Positions 38,569 to 49,308 of a stretch of DNA of 64,000 nt are shown here, piece after piece. This DNA comes from Azohydromonas australica DSM 1124 (GTDB lineage: Bacteria; Pseudomonadota; Gammaproteobacteria; Burkholderiales; Burkholderiaceae_C), in the NCBI RefSeq assembly GCF_000430725.1, contig NZ_KE387203.1, positions 265,657-329,656 of the forward strand, given 5' to 3'. Under the pieces are notes generated by a model. The model was not told where the DNA came from and searched no databases. It was given only the letters and a program-made list of their open reading frames with translations. A program made the translations under genes and the position numbers. How positions within the stretch are numbered: position 1 is the stretch's first letter; each line of letters begins with the position of its first letter.

Positions 38569-39120
38569 ATGGACATCCCTTCGTTTGAACCGCATTGCCA
38601 TAGCGCGTGTCGGCCGGTGCTGGCCGCGCTGGTTTCGCTGCTCACGGCCGCCACCGCGGCAGCCCAGGAATACCGGCCACCCGGGTCCTCCGTGAGCTAC
38701 GCGCTCAGCACTTCCATGCTGCGCAGCCCGGACGACATCGCCGACCGGTCCCGGGTGGAGCTGGTGCGCTGGAAGGCCGTGGGCGACAACGCCTGGGGCA
38801 TGGGGCTGGGCGCCAGCCGCGACGGCAACAACCCGCTGCGACCGGGGCTGGGCGTGCACTGGCGCTCCCGCCTCACCGACCGGCAGCGCCTGGACCTCAG
38901 CGCCTGGCGCCATTTCGACAACGGCGCCACGCCCTCCCTGTCGCCCGATGGCACCCCGGCGGACATCAGTACCCGCATCGAGCTGCAGTTCGCCTCGCCG
39001 CGCAGTTCGGCCAGCTTCGGCGAAGGCGGCGTGCTGGGCATGCAGCTCAGCAGCACCTCCAAGGTCTCCATGCGGCTGCGCGGCGGCAAGCCGATGGTCT
39101 ATTACCGGATGCAGTTCTGA
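38569..39120 (+). CDS. Putative secreted outer-membrane beta-strand protein
   Basis: I do not recognise a family. The 183-residue product has a probable signal peptide (residues 1-33, hydrophobic core VLAALVSLLTAATAAA, cleavage near AQ-E). The mature part has alternating, strand-like stretches (SVSYALSTSML, AWGMGLGASR, GLGVHWRSRL, RLDLSAWRHF, STRIELQFAS, KVSMRLRGGKPMVYYRMQF). It ends in phenylalanine, like many outer-membrane barrel proteins, so an eight-stranded barrel or a porin-like surface protein is a fair guess. No cysteine is present in the mature chain. No good Shine-Dalgarno is seen. Confidence 0.6.
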   Translation: MDIPSFEPHCHSACRPVLAALVSLLTAATAAAQEYRPPGSSVSYALSTSMLRSPDDIADRSRVELVRWKAVGDNAWGMGLGASRDGNNPLRPGLGVHWRSRLTDRQRLDLSAWRHFDNGATPSLSPDGTPADISTRIELQFASPRSSASFGEGGVLGMQLSSTSKVSMRLRGGKPMVYYRMQF

Positions 39121-39201
39121 AGAGAAGAACGACCGGTTCGCTCCTGTGCTGCTACAGGCTGCCGTGCCTGGTCTTCGGGCTTTGCCGCCTTGGCAGCAGG
39201 T

Positions 39202-39801
39202 TCAACTTGGAAAATGTTCCAACGTCAGAGCCTGCAGCGCGTCCTGCTCCATCGGCTCCACGCGGGCCACGGCCCAGAGGTCGAATACCGTCGGCCGGCG
39301 TCGCAGGGCGACGGCGGCAAAGCCTGCGGCACGCAGCGTGTTGCCCAGCACCTTGCGTGTGAAGCCACAGCGATGGGCCATGTACAGGTTGCCGGCCGCC
39401 AGGGCGGGACGATGCCCGTAGAGGATGTCCAGCGGTGCAATGGGCCCGGATGCGGAGCTGTATACCGGCTCGCCCAGCTTGTCCTCGGCCACCAGGGCGC
39501 ATACCGACTGCAAGTCCGGATAGGTGATGACGACAAAGCCGCCGGGTCGCAGCACACGCCTGAACTCCTTCAATGCCAGAGGCACCTCGTGCGGATACAG
39601 GTGCTCGATGTTGTGGCTGGAGTAAACCGCATCCACTGAGGCCGAGGCCACAGCCGACATGTCGGTCATGGTGCCTACCAGATCAGGCTGCACGGCCGGG
39701 TCGATGTCCAACCGCAGCTCACGCCACTCCTCACGGTTGAAACCGGCCGTGGTGCGGTCCTTGCGCTTGGAGCCGCAGCCCACGTGCAGAAAGGTTTTCA
39801 T
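39202..39801 (-). CDS. Class I SAM-dependent methyltransferase
   Basis: A 199-residue methyltransferase-fold protein. The SAM-binding glycine loop is FLHVGCGSKRKDR at the N-terminus; RLDIDPAVQPDLVG is the post-II acidic region, and DAVYSSHNIEHLYPHEV... LRPGGFVVITYPD fits motifs post-I to III. Similar small methyltransferases act on sugars or other small molecules in polysaccharide clusters; the substrate is unknown. The start giving MKTFLHVGCG is chosen. Codon third positions look less GC-rich than in the flanking genes, hinting at a different origin. It is convergent with the putative outer-membrane gene. Confidence 0.85.
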   Translation of the reverse strand: MKTFLHVGCGSKRKDRTTAGFNREEWRELRLDIDPAVQPDLVGTMTDMSAVASASVDAVYSSHNIEHLYPHEVPLALKEFRRVLRPGGFVVITYPDLQSVCALVAEDKLGEPVYSSASGPIAPLDILYGHRPALAAGNLYMAHRCGFTRKVLGNTLRAAGFAAVALRRRPTVFDLWAVARVEPMEQDALQALTLEHFPS

Positions 39802-39867
39802 CGATGGATCCGTGCAATGCAGAAGGAAAGTCCGGAAGGACTGCCCCCGCATTGTGTCAAGCCGTTA

Positions 39868-42699
39868 TCAGGCCCCTGCCCGCTCCAGCCGCGCCGACAG
39901 CGCCGCCTGCAGCGTGTCCGCGCTGTCGAGCAGGTGCGCGCGGGCCTCGGGGCTCAGGTCGCCGCGCTTGGCCGCGGCCTGCAGCCGCGGCAGCAGCGCC
40001 AGCGCCTCGGCACGCACCAGCGCGCGCGCATCGGCGCGCGACAGCGACTGCGGACGCAGCAGCTGCTGCGCCAGCCGGTTCACGTGCTCGCGCTGCAGCT
40101 CGCGCCGCATGGCCGGGATGTCGCCGCGTCCGGACAGCTCGCGCCACACCTCGCGCGTGAGCCGGCCGTACAGCTCCGAGAGGTGGAAGGCGTCCTGCGT
40201 GCGCGCGAACTTGCCTTCGCTGTCCAGCAGCCGCTGCGCCACGTCATCGCTCATGAGCTGCGCCAGCAGCGCGCGCTGCATGCCGATGACCATGGGCGCG
40301 ATCGAGAAGTCGGTGGACACCGACCCCGCGCCGGCGCTCAGCGCCTCGCCGCGCTCCTGGAAGTCCGGCGCCAGGCGCCGCTGCAGCGTCGGCGACACGC
40401 GCAGCCCCTCCGGCGAGAGCACCTGCGCCACCAGCAGCTCCAGCGCCGCGCGCTGCGTGGCCGCGGGCACGGGCTGCAGCGGGTCGCGCCCGCTGCCGGG
40501 AAAGTCGCGCAGCGTGCGCACGCCGCCGATCTGCCGCGCCACCAGGCCCGCCGCGCGGCCGGCGTCGCGCACCGCGTACAGCACGGCGCGGCGCAGCACG
40601 GCGTAGTCCTCGTCGGGCTTGAGCGGGCGCGTCTCCAGCCGCTGCAGCAGCTCGCGCGCGATCTCCATGCGCTTGCCCGCGAACTCCAGCACGTCGCTGC
40701 TGAGGTCGAACATCAGCGTCTCGGGATCGACGCCCAGGTAGTTGTCCTCATCGGTGCCGAAGCTCAGCCCCGGCTCGCTGCTGCGCGCGGCAATGCGGGC
40801 GAGCTGCGCCTCCTCCTCCTTCGCGCTCGTGCCCGGCGGGAAGGTCTTGTAGGCGTACTCGATGGCCCAGTAGTCGTAGGGACCGAGCTTGGTCTGGAAC
40901 GGCGTGCCGCCCTTCTGGCCGTTGCGCGGCAGGTTGATGGGGGCGTACTCCATCACCGAGCCGGTGAGGCTGTGCGTGCGCGTGAACTCGGGGTCGGAGA
41001 GCTGCGCGTCGGTGTACAGCCGCGAGGCGCGGAAGTTGTGGCGCAGCCCCAGCGTGTGGCCGACCTCGTGCATGGCGGTGTCGGTGAGGTAGTCCAGCAC
41101 GAAGCGCTGCGCCTCGGGGCTGGCCGGGTCGAGCTCGCCGCGCGCCTCCAGCACGTCCAGCGCGTAGCCCAGCTGCTCGGCCGCCACCTCGGCGTGCTGG
41201 CAGGCGTCGCCCGCCGCGTGGGAAAGCGCCGTCTGCACGCCGCCCGCCTCGCGCCGGGCCGGAGACATCTGCGCGTCCGGGCCGGGGCCGGACTGCATCA
41301 GCGCCGGCCACTCCAGGCCCAGCTTGGAGTTCAGCACCTGCGAGCGCAGCGTGCGGATGGCGCGCGAGGACAGGCTCTCGAAGCTGATGTCCGCGTCCAG
41401 GATCTCGCCCGTGCGCGGATCGACCTGGCTGGGCCCGATGGCGCCGAAGCTGGCCTCGGCGTTGGTCATCCAGCGCACCGAGGGGTAGCCCACGTCGAAG
41501 GTGTCGAAATCCGCGCCTTCGGGCTGCACCTGCACGCGGATCGCGTTCTTGAAGCCCAGCGGCTCGAAGGCGGCGTTCCAGGCCAGGATGCCGCGCGAGA
41601 TGGCGTCGCGGTACTTCTCGGGAATGGTGCGGTCGAGCCAGAAGGTGATGGGCTTCACCGGCTCGGACAGCGCCGCCGCCGGGTCCTGCTTCTCCAGGCG
41701 CCAGCGGTTGACGAAGCGCTGGCGCGGCGTGCGCGCCAGGTCGTCGCTGAAGTCCTGCACCACGGTCGTGAAGTGGCCCACGCGCGGGTCGGCCTTGCGC
41801 GGCTTCATCGGCGCCTCGGGCAGTTTCGCCAGCGAGTAGTACAGGCCCAGGAACATGCTGCGCGCGTCGGGCAGTGTGTCCGGCGCGCTGGGCTGCGGCG
41901 CACCGGGCGGCGCGCCGGGCGTGGCGGAGGCGATGGTCGCGGTGGCGAAATGCGCCTGCACGTTGAACACCACCTGCTCCGGCGTGGAGCGCACGCTGGT
42001 GAAACCGGTGTGGCGCGTGTCCAGCGCGTAGCCCTGGCGGTAGGCACGCTGCAGCGACTGCGACAGCCCCAGCAGGTCCACCAGGAACAGCGGGTTGGCC
42101 TCCACCAGCACGCTCTTGCGCTCGGGGTGCGGCTGGCTGGCGACGGCGGAGCTGGCCAGCAGGCTCTGCGCGAAGCCGGCCTCCACCGCGCGCGCCTGCG
42201 GCGTGCCCTCGCGCGCGACGTACTCGGGGTTCTTCGCCACCATCTGCACCTGGTTGTGCACGCGGCGGAACTCCACGATCTGCGCGCGCCCGACCTTGCC
42301 GTTGCGCTGCACCATCAGCCCGCCCAGCACGCCGCCCTCGCCGAGGCCCTGGGCGATCTTGGGCGCGAGGAAGAAGGGCCGGTTGAAGTCCTCCGGGTCC
42401 AGCTCCAGCCAGACCTTGTCGTCCTTCTGCCACAGCGTGATCAGCCCCTCGGTGCGGCGCGCGCCGCGGATCACGTTGGCAAAGGGCTGCAGCGCGCCCG
42501 GCGGCGTGGACGGCGCCGCCAGCGGCGCGCCGGGCGGCTTGGCCGTGAGCTCGCTCGAAGAGGGCGAGCCGGAGGCGAACGGGACCAGGCTCTGCAGGAA
42601 CTGCGGCACCTGCACCGAGGCGCAGCCGCCCAGCAGCAGCGGCAGCAGCGCGGGCGCCAGGGCCCGGGAAAGAAGCGAGGGGGAACGGCGGGACGACAT
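39868..42699 (-). CDS. Zinc-dependent metalloprotease lipoprotein (DUF5117/DUF4953 type)
   Basis: A 943-residue secreted or periplasmic lipoprotein. The start MSSRRSPSLLSRAL gives a signal peptide with lipobox LLGGC (Cys26). DUF5117-like sequence spans about residues 50-260, and the catalytic domain includes MHEVGHTLGLRHNF (HExxHxxGxxH, metzincin type) near residue 600. DISFESLSSRAIRTL and APINLPRNGQ are typical of this family. The remaining 300 residues are helical. It is a metzincin-like peptidase of unknown target, found in many Gram-negatives. In-frame codons before the chosen ATG encode a non-signal-like sequence and are left out. It is downstream of ettA on the same strand's far side, with its own promoter unknown. 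Confidence 0.9.
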   Translation of the reverse strand: MSSRRSPSLLSRALAPALLPLLLGGCASVQVPQFLQSLVPFASGSPSSSELTAKPPGAPLAAPSTPPGALQPFANVIRGARRTEGLITLWQKDDKVWLELDPEDFNRPFFLAPKIAQGLGEGGVLGGLMVQRNGKVGRAQIVEFRRVHNQVQMVAKNPEYVAREGTPQARAVEAGFAQSLLASSAVASQPHPERKSVLVEANPLFLVDLLGLSQSLQRAYRQGYALDTRHTGFTSVRSTPEQVVFNVQAHFATATIASATPGAPPGAPQPSAPDTLPDARSMFLGLYYSLAKLPEAPMKPRKADPRVGHFTTVVQDFSDDLARTPRQRFVNRWRLEKQDPAAALSEPVKPITFWLDRTIPEKYRDAISRGILAWNAAFEPLGFKNAIRVQVQPEGADFDTFDVGYPSVRWMTNAEASFGAIGPSQVDPRTGEILDADISFESLSSRAIRTLRSQVLNSKLGLEWPALMQSGPGPDAQMSPARREAGGVQTALSHAAGDACQHAEVAAEQLGYALDVLEARGELDPASPEAQRFVLDYLTDTAMHEVGHTLGLRHNFRASRLYTDAQLSDPEFTRTHSLTGSVMEYAPINLPRNGQKGGTPFQTKLGPYDYWAIEYAYKTFPPGTSAKEEEAQLARIAARSSEPGLSFGTDEDNYLGVDPETLMFDLSSDVLEFAGKRMEIARELLQRLETRPLKPDEDYAVLRRAVLYAVRDAGRAAGLVARQIGGVRTLRDFPGSGRDPLQPVPAATQRAALELLVAQVLSPEGLRVSPTLQRRLAPDFQERGEALSAGAGSVSTDFSIAPMVIGMQRALLAQLMSDDVAQRLLDSEGKFARTQDAFHLSELYGRLTREVWRELSGRGDIPAMRRELQREHVNRLAQQLLRPQSLSRADARALVRAEALALLPRLQAAAKRGDLSPEARAHLLDSADTLQAALSARLERAGA

Positions 42700-42835
42700 C
42701 GCGAGCGGCACGGCGGGAGGGGACGGCGGCCGCGCAGTGCGCGCGGCCGGTGGCGTGGCGAGCGTAGGACTGTGCCCGGGGCGCCCGGGTTCCGCAGGCC
42801 GCCACGCCCGCGGCGCGGATTCGTTCACGTTGTTT

Positions 42836-42868
42836 ACGGGGCGCGCCGCCGCGCCGTGCGCGCCCCGT
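42836..42868 (-). terminator. Hairpin after ettA
   Basis: ACGGGGCGCGC / GCGCGCCCCGT, a perfect 11-bp stem with an 11-base GC loop, ten bases beyond the ettA stop codon. There is no U-run. It may stop transcription or protect the 3' end. Confidence 0.45.
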
Positions 42869-42877
42869 GCAGGCGGC

Positions 42878-44542
<1,665 letters not shown>

Positions 44543-44681
44543 GGGCTTTTCTTCGCTGGATGACTAAGAAGAGGCCGTGCGGGGAAGAACGGCCGAACCC
44601 GTTATTGTCGCCTTTCACGCCAAACCCGGCCCTTGGGGCGTCATTGAAAGACCGTGCACCGGGCTTAGGGTTCCTCCTGAC

Positions 44682-44821
44682 TACAATCCCCCAAGCGGCG
44701 CCGCTTCCAGTCATGGCGCCGCAGTCGTTTCGGACCATCTCTTTTGTCGTGCCGCCCGACTGGTGCCCTGCTGACGCAGCGGCAGCTGGCGCGCCCAGAG
44801 CCCCCTGCGGGGGCCCATTGC
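44682..44821 (+). promoter_or_regulatory. Promoter and SD-sequestering hairpin of the rhlE-type gene
   Basis: CTACAATCCCCC carries a -10 (TACAAT, 44682-44687), predicting a leader near 128 bases. Just before the start codon, GCCCCC-TGC-GGGGGC (44800-44814) forms a six-pair GC hairpin whose 3' arm (GGGGG, 44809-44813) is the only Shine-Dalgarno-like sequence, eight bases before the ATG. Confidence 0.45.
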
Positions 44822-46375
44822 ATGAACTTCCAAGACCTCGGCCTGGCCGAGCCCATCCTGCGCGCCGTTCGCGAGCAGGGTTACGAAACGCCCACCCCGA
44901 TTCAGTCCCAGGCCATCCCCGCCGTGCTGCGCGGCGGTGACCTGCTGGCCGGCGCCCAGACCGGCACCGGCAAGACCGCCGGCTTCACGCTGCCGCTGCT
45001 GCACCGCCTGGCGGCGCAGCCCGCGGCGCGCGACGCGCGCGGCCGCATGCCCATCCGCGCCTTGATCCTGACGCCCACGCGCGAGCTCGCGGCGCAGGTC
45101 GAGGAAAGCGTGCGCACCTACGGCAAGTACCTCAAGCTCACGAGCATGGTGATGTTCGGCGGCGTGGGCATGCAGCCGCAGATCGACAAGCTCCGCCGCG
45201 GCGTGGACATCCTCGTGGCCACCCCGGGCCGCCTGCTGGACCACCACCAGCAAGGCACGCTGGACCTGAGCAAGGTCGAGATCTTCGTGCTCGACGAAGC
45301 CGACCGCATGCTCGACATGGGCTTCATCCACGACATCAAGAAGGTGCTGGCCATCGTGCCGGCGCAGAAGCAGAGCCTGCTGTTCAGCGCCACCTTCAGC
45401 GACGACATCAAGGCGCTGGCCGAGCGGCTGCTCAACAGCCCCGAGCTGATCGAGGTCGCGCGCCGCAACGCCACGGCCGACACCATCGCGCAGAAGGTCC
45501 ACCCCGTGGGCCGCGACGGCAAGAAGGCGCTGCTGGCGCACCTGATCCGCCAGGGCGACTGGCACCAGGTGCTGGTGTTCACGCGCATGAAGCACGGCGC
45601 TAACCGCCTGGCCGAGTACCTCACCGAGGTCGGCATCAGCGCCATGGCGATCCACGGCAACAAGAGCCAGGGCGCGCGCACCAAGGCGCTGTCGGAGTTC
45701 AAGGCCGGCACGCTGCAGGTGCTGGTGGCCACCGACATCGCCGCGCGCGGCATCGACATCGACCAGCTGCCGCACGTCGTCAACTACGAGCTGCCCAACG
45801 TGCCCGAGGACTATGTGCACCGCATCGGCCGCACCGGCCGTGCCGGCGCGCAGGGCGAAGCCATCAGCCTGGTGTGCGCGGACGAGGAGCTGTTCCTGCG
45901 CGACATCGAGAAGCTGATCAAGCGCAGCATCCCGCGCGAGGCGGTGCCCGGCTTCGAGCCCCCGGCGGGCGAGAAGGCCGAGCCCATCGTGCTGGGCCGC
46001 ATGGTGATCGGCGTGGGCGCCAGCAATGGCCGCGGCGGCCGTCCCGGTGGTGGTGGCGGTGGCCGTCCGGGCCAGGGGCGTCCGGGTGGCGGCAACGGCG
46101 GTGGCCGTCCCGCGGCCGGTGGCAACGGCGGCAGCCGTGCGCCGATGGGCAGCCAGGGCGGGCGTCCCGCCGCAGCCGGCAACGGCGGCGGCCAAGGCCG
46201 CCCGGCCGGTCATGGCAACCGCGTGGACCACGCCGGCAGCCACCGTCCGCATGCCGCGCCGGCAGCCGCCGCGCCGCGCGCTTCCCAGCCGCAGGCCCAG
46301 CAGCCGCGCCGCGAGGAGCCGCGCCGCTCCGCGCTCACCGGCGGCAGCGGGCGGCTGACGCAGCCCAAGCGCTGA
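44822..46375 (+). CDS. rhlE: DEAD-box RNA helicase, RhlE type
   Basis: A 517-residue ATP-dependent RNA helicase. Motifs in order: [15 protein letters not shown] with [11 protein letters not shown] (Q), [11 protein letters not shown] (I), [10 protein letters not shown] (Ia), ATPGRLLDH (Ib), [13 protein letters not shown] (II), LFSATF (III), [14 protein letters not shown] (IV), [14 protein letters not shown] (V) and [12 protein letters not shown] (VI). The tail after about residue 400 is rich in Gly, Arg and Pro ([10 protein letters not shown] and like units). The core matches RhlE-group helicases, which act in ribosome assembly and mRNA decay. The start giving [10 protein letters not shown] is the family start. 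The SD is inside a hairpin. Confidence 0.93.
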   Translation: MNFQDLGLAEPILRAVREQGYETPTPIQSQAIPAVLRGGDLLAGAQTGTGKTAGFTLPLLHRLAAQPAARDARGRMPIRALILTPTRELAAQVEESVRTYGKYLKLTSMVMFGGVGMQPQIDKLRRGVDILVATPGRLLDHHQQGTLDLSKVEIFVLDEADRMLDMGFIHDIKKVLAIVPAQKQSLLFSATFSDDIKALAERLLNSPELIEVARRNATADTIAQKVHPVGRDGKKALLAHLIRQGDWHQVLVFTRMKHGANRLAEYLTEVGISAMAIHGNKSQGARTKALSEFKAGTLQVLVATDIAARGIDIDQLPHVVNYELPNVPEDYVHRIGRTGRAGAQGEAISLVCADEELFLRDIEKLIKRSIPREAVPGFEPPAGEKAEPIVLGRMVIGVGASNGRGGRPGGGGGGRPGQGRPGGGNGGGRPAAGGNGGSRAPMGSQGGRPAAAGNGGGQGRPAGHGNRVDHAGSHRPHAAPAAAAPRASQPQAQQPRREEPRRSALTGGSGRLTQPKR

Positions 46376-46414
46376 TCCGGCAGCAGCGGCACGCACGCCG
46401 CTGCACAGGCCGAA

Positions 46415-46445
46415 AAAATGCCCGCGAAAGCGGGCATTTGTCTTT
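46415..46445. terminator. Bidirectional terminator between rhlE and the prolyl hydroxylase gene
   Basis: AAAAAATGCCCGC-GAAA-GCGGGCATTTGTCTTT: a stable stem with a GAAA tetraloop, T-rich on the plus strand and with a TTTTTT run on the minus strand. Confidence 0.9.
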
Positions 46446-46501
46446 CCGCGGTCCGCCAGCCGTGAGTCGGGGTGCCGCGCCCACCCGTGCGGGCAGGCCC
46501 C

Positions 46502-47359
46502 TCAGGCGAACACCCGCTCCCGCAGCCACTTGGTGGCGACCCACTTCTCGCCCGAGAGCACCGGCGCGCCGCCGTGCAGGGTGCGGGTGTCGGGGTGCGG
46601 GCGGGCGTAGCTGAAGAACACCGCGTTGCCCTTGAGCGGGGCCACTTCCAGGCCCACGTCCGGGAAGGTGGTGCCGCCGCCCTGCGCCGGGGTGTTCAAG
46701 TACATCACCAGCGTGCCCACGCGCTGGCCGCCGCGCTGCAGGATCGCCGGCGTGCCGGGCTGGCCGGGATCGAAGTAGTCGTGGTGCGGCCGGTACTCGG
46801 CGCCAGGCCCGTAGCGCAGGATCTGCAGCCCCTCGCCATGGTCCACCGGCCAGCTCAGCAGCGCCGCGATGCGCGCCTCGATGCGCTGGTGCAGCGCCGT
46901 CTCGCCGCGGCCGAAGAACATGCCGCTGCTGGTGCGCGCGGCGTTGACCTCGCTGCCGCCGGTGGTGGTGTCCACCGTCTCCGAGCGCGCCAGGCGCGGG
47001 CGCGCCAGCTCGACGAGCTGGTCGCACTCCTGCTCCGACAGGAAGCCGCCCAGGACCACCACGCGCGGGTTGTCCATGGTCATGAGCACCTGCACCGGGC
47101 GGTCGCCTGCCATCACTACGCTGGGACGGTCCTTGAGCGGCGGCTCGGGCACCGCGACCTTGGCCAGCGGCGCGGGCTGCACCGCGGGCTTCTGCAGCGT
47201 GTCCATGAAGCCCTGCAGCGTGGTCTCCATCGCGTCCAGCGCCACCGCCTCCTCCCAGCCGCTGGCGCGCATGGCCGCCAGCACCGCCTCGGGCCGGTGC
47301 CCGGCGCGGGCTTGGTCGATGATCCACTGGCGCAATTCGGGCGTGATCTGCTGGCTCAT
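46502..47359 (-). CDS. 2OG-Fe(II) oxygenase, prolyl 4-hydroxylase type
   Basis: A 285-residue iron- and 2-oxoglutarate-dependent dioxygenase. The C-terminal catalytic domain (from about residue 100) carries the iron triad HHDYFD (H and D) and TLHGGAPV (H), with K in GEKWVATKW binding 2-oxoglutarate. VLMTMDNPRVVVLGGFLSEQECDQL opens the domain. The N-terminal 60 residues form a helical stretch with a UBA-like look (ITPELRQWIIDQARAGHRPEAVLAAM). Bacterial members hydroxylate proline in proteins such as EF-Tu in some species; the target here is unknown. It lies two bases downstream of yaaA, in one operon. Confidence 0.88.
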   Translation of the reverse strand: MSQQITPELRQWIIDQARAGHRPEAVLAAMRASGWEEAVALDAMETTLQGFMDTLQKPAVQPAPLAKVAVPEPPLKDRPSVVMAGDRPVQVLMTMDNPRVVVLGGFLSEQECDQLVELARPRLARSETVDTTTGGSEVNAARTSSGMFFGRGETALHQRIEARIAALLSWPVDHGEGLQILRYGPGAEYRPHHDYFDPGQPGTPAILQRGGQRVGTLVMYLNTPAQGGGTTFPDVGLEVAPLKGNAVFFSYARPHPDTRTLHGGAPVLSGEKWVATKWLRERVFA

Positions 47360-47361
47360 GT

Positions 47362-48162
47362 TCAGGCTCCCAGGGTGTCGGATTGGCGGCGGCGGAACAC
47401 CAGCCGGTCAGCGGTGGAGGCGGCGGCGTCGAAGCGGTAGCCGTCGCTGTCGAACTCGCGCAGCGCCTCCACCCGCACCGCGCGCTGCGTCACGGCCCAA
47501 CGCGCCATCAGGCCCCGTGCGCGCTTGGCCCAGAAGCTCACGACCTTCCAGCCGCTGCCCTTCCAGTCCTCGAACACGCACTCGACGATGCGCAGGCCCG
47601 GCAGCGCCTTGCGGTCCACCGCCTTGAAATATTCCTGCGAGGCCAGGTTCACCAGCACCGGCTGCGGGTCCTGCGCCAGCTGCGCGCGCAGGTGGTCGGC
47701 GATGCGCGCCCCCCACCACGCGTACAGGTCCTTGCCGCGCGGGTTGGCGAGGCGGGTGCCCATCTCCAGCCGGTAGGGCTGCAGCCGGTCCAGCGGGCGC
47801 AACACGCCGTAGAGGCCGGAGAGGATCGCCACGTGCCGCTGCGCCCACTCCAGGTCCTCCAGCGCCAGCGACTTCGCGTCCAGCCCGTCGTAGACGTCGC
47901 CGTCGAAGGCCAGCACCGCGGGCTTGCTGTTGTCGTCGTCGAAGGTGGTGGACCAGGCGCCGAAGCGCGCCACGTTGAGCGCGGCCAGCGGGGCCGAGAG
48001 GTCCATCAGCGCCGAGATCTCAGCCGGCGTCTTGGGCCTGAGCTGGTCCACCAGCGCCGCGGCCTCGTCGGCGAAGGCCGGCAGCGTGGCGCGCTGCAGC
48101 ACTGCCGGCGGCACGGGCGTGTCGTAGTCCAGGGCTTTGGAGGGGGAAAGCAGGAACAGCAT
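47362..48162 (-). CDS. yaaA: Peroxide stress protein YaaA (DUF328)
   Basis: YaaA lowers intracellular unincorporated iron during H2O2 stress in E. coli; it belongs to UPF0246. The 266-residue protein begins MLFLLSPSKALDYDTPVP and contains FDGDVYDGLDAKSL, VAILSGLYGVLRPLD, PYRLEMGTRLANPRGKDLYAWWG (in pieces), LVNLASQEYFKAV and FWAKRARGLMARW, all typical. The start follows the family. It is first in a two-gene operon with the iron-dependent oxygenase, a sensible link to iron/oxidant control (inference). Confidence 0.93.
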   Translation of the reverse strand: MLFLLSPSKALDYDTPVPPAVLQRATLPAFADEAAALVDQLRPKTPAEISALMDLSAPLAALNVARFGAWSTTFDDDNSKPAVLAFDGDVYDGLDAKSLALEDLEWAQRHVAILSGLYGVLRPLDRLQPYRLEMGTRLANPRGKDLYAWWGARIADHLRAQLAQDPQPVLVNLASQEYFKAVDRKALPGLRIVECVFEDWKGSGWKVVSFWAKRARGLMARWAVTQRAVRVEALREFDSDGYRFDAAASTADRLVFRRRQSDTLGA

Positions 48163-48390
48163 GGGCTGGAAAACGGCGGGATTCGAAAGCGGCAACAAGA
48201 CCGCGGGCGCGGGAGGATGCGCCGCGGACAACCGCCCATTTTGCGCGGTCGGGGGTGGCGGGCGGTTTGATCCGGGTTTGGGTGGGCGTTGGGAGCGCAG
48301 GCCGCGCCTGGCATGACGGCAGCCGCAAGCGGGTCCAGCCCGCCCCTCCACCGACGGACGCCGGCAGCGCAGCCCCGCCGCGCGTCTACC

Positions 48391-49089
48391 TCAGTGCGTC
48401 CCCCCATCCCGCTGCATGCGCGGCGCCGCGCCCAGTGCGGCCTGCCAGGTGCGGTGCGGGATGTGGCTGCGCAGCCGGTGGATGGCTTCCTCGATCAGCA
48501 CCGGGTGCAGCACGTGGCCCACGCCCTCGGCGATGTCCAGCGTGGCGTCGCCGCCCAGCAGGGCCAGGCGGTCCAGCGCCTCGCGGGCGTGGCGCGCGGG
48601 CATCACCGTGTCCGCAGCACCGTGCAGCAGGTGCAGCGTGGTGAGCTGCGGCGCGTGGTCGGGCAGCACGGCGTAGCGGCCGCTGAAGGCCAGCACGCGC
48701 CCGGCCAGGCCGTCCTCGGCCTGCGCCGTCTCCAGCGCCAGGATCGCTCCCTGCGAAAAGCCCACCAGCGCGGTGACCGCCGGCGTGGCCCGCAAGCGCT
48801 CCTGCGCCGCGCGCAGCCAGCGCACGAAGCGCTCGCGCGCCGCCGCCACGCGCGGCGGGCGGTTCTCCTCGGTGATGCCGCTCACGGAAAACCACTGCCG
48901 CCCCTGCGGGCCGGCATCAAAGGCATCGAAGCCCTCGGGAATCAGCAGCGCCGCCTGCGGGAACTCGTGCTGCAGCGCCCGCGCCAGCGGCAGCATCGAG
49001 GCGGCGTCCGCCCCAACGCCGTGCAGCAGCACCATCAGCTGGGGCGGGACCCCCTGGTTCGGGGGCAGGATTTCAAGGCAATCACTCAT
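48391..49089 (-). CDS. Alpha/beta hydrolase, YpfH/carboxylesterase type
   Basis: A 232-residue serine esterase of the acyl-protein thioesterase-like group. The oxyanion segment is MVLLHGVGADAASM, the nucleophile elbow is GFSQGAILALE, Asp is in HGAADTVMP, and His is in GVGHVLHP. E. coli YpfH is the nearest type by length and motifs. The start MSDCLEILPP is adopted; a six-base gap separates it from CACAAT with no Shine-Dalgarno, so it may be leaderless. Unlike the hydrolase at 3165, the catalytic serine is present. Confidence 0.88.
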   Translation of the reverse strand: MSDCLEILPPNQGVPPQLMVLLHGVGADAASMLPLARALQHEFPQAALLIPEGFDAFDAGPQGRQWFSVSGITEENRPPRVAAARERFVRWLRAAQERLRATPAVTALVGFSQGAILALETAQAEDGLAGRVLAFSGRYAVLPDHAPQLTTLHLLHGAADTVMPARHAREALDRLALLGGDATLDIAEGVGHVLHPVLIEEAIHRLRSHIPHRTWQAALGAAPRMQRDGGTH

Positions 49090-49308
49090 CCGAAGATTGT
49101 GCGGGAGCGCTGTTTCAGGGCCGGAATCCACCGCCAAGCCCCTGCTCCGTGCGCCGGCAAAACCCCGTGACCTGCCGGGGCGGCCCGGGCCTTGCCGGGA
49201 GGCCAGGCCGGCCGCAGCCGACGGCTCGCTCAGGCAGCACACGCGGCGATGCGGCCCGGGCCCGCCGTGCCCCTACCATGGCGCACCCCCTGAACACAGG
49301 AGTGACCC

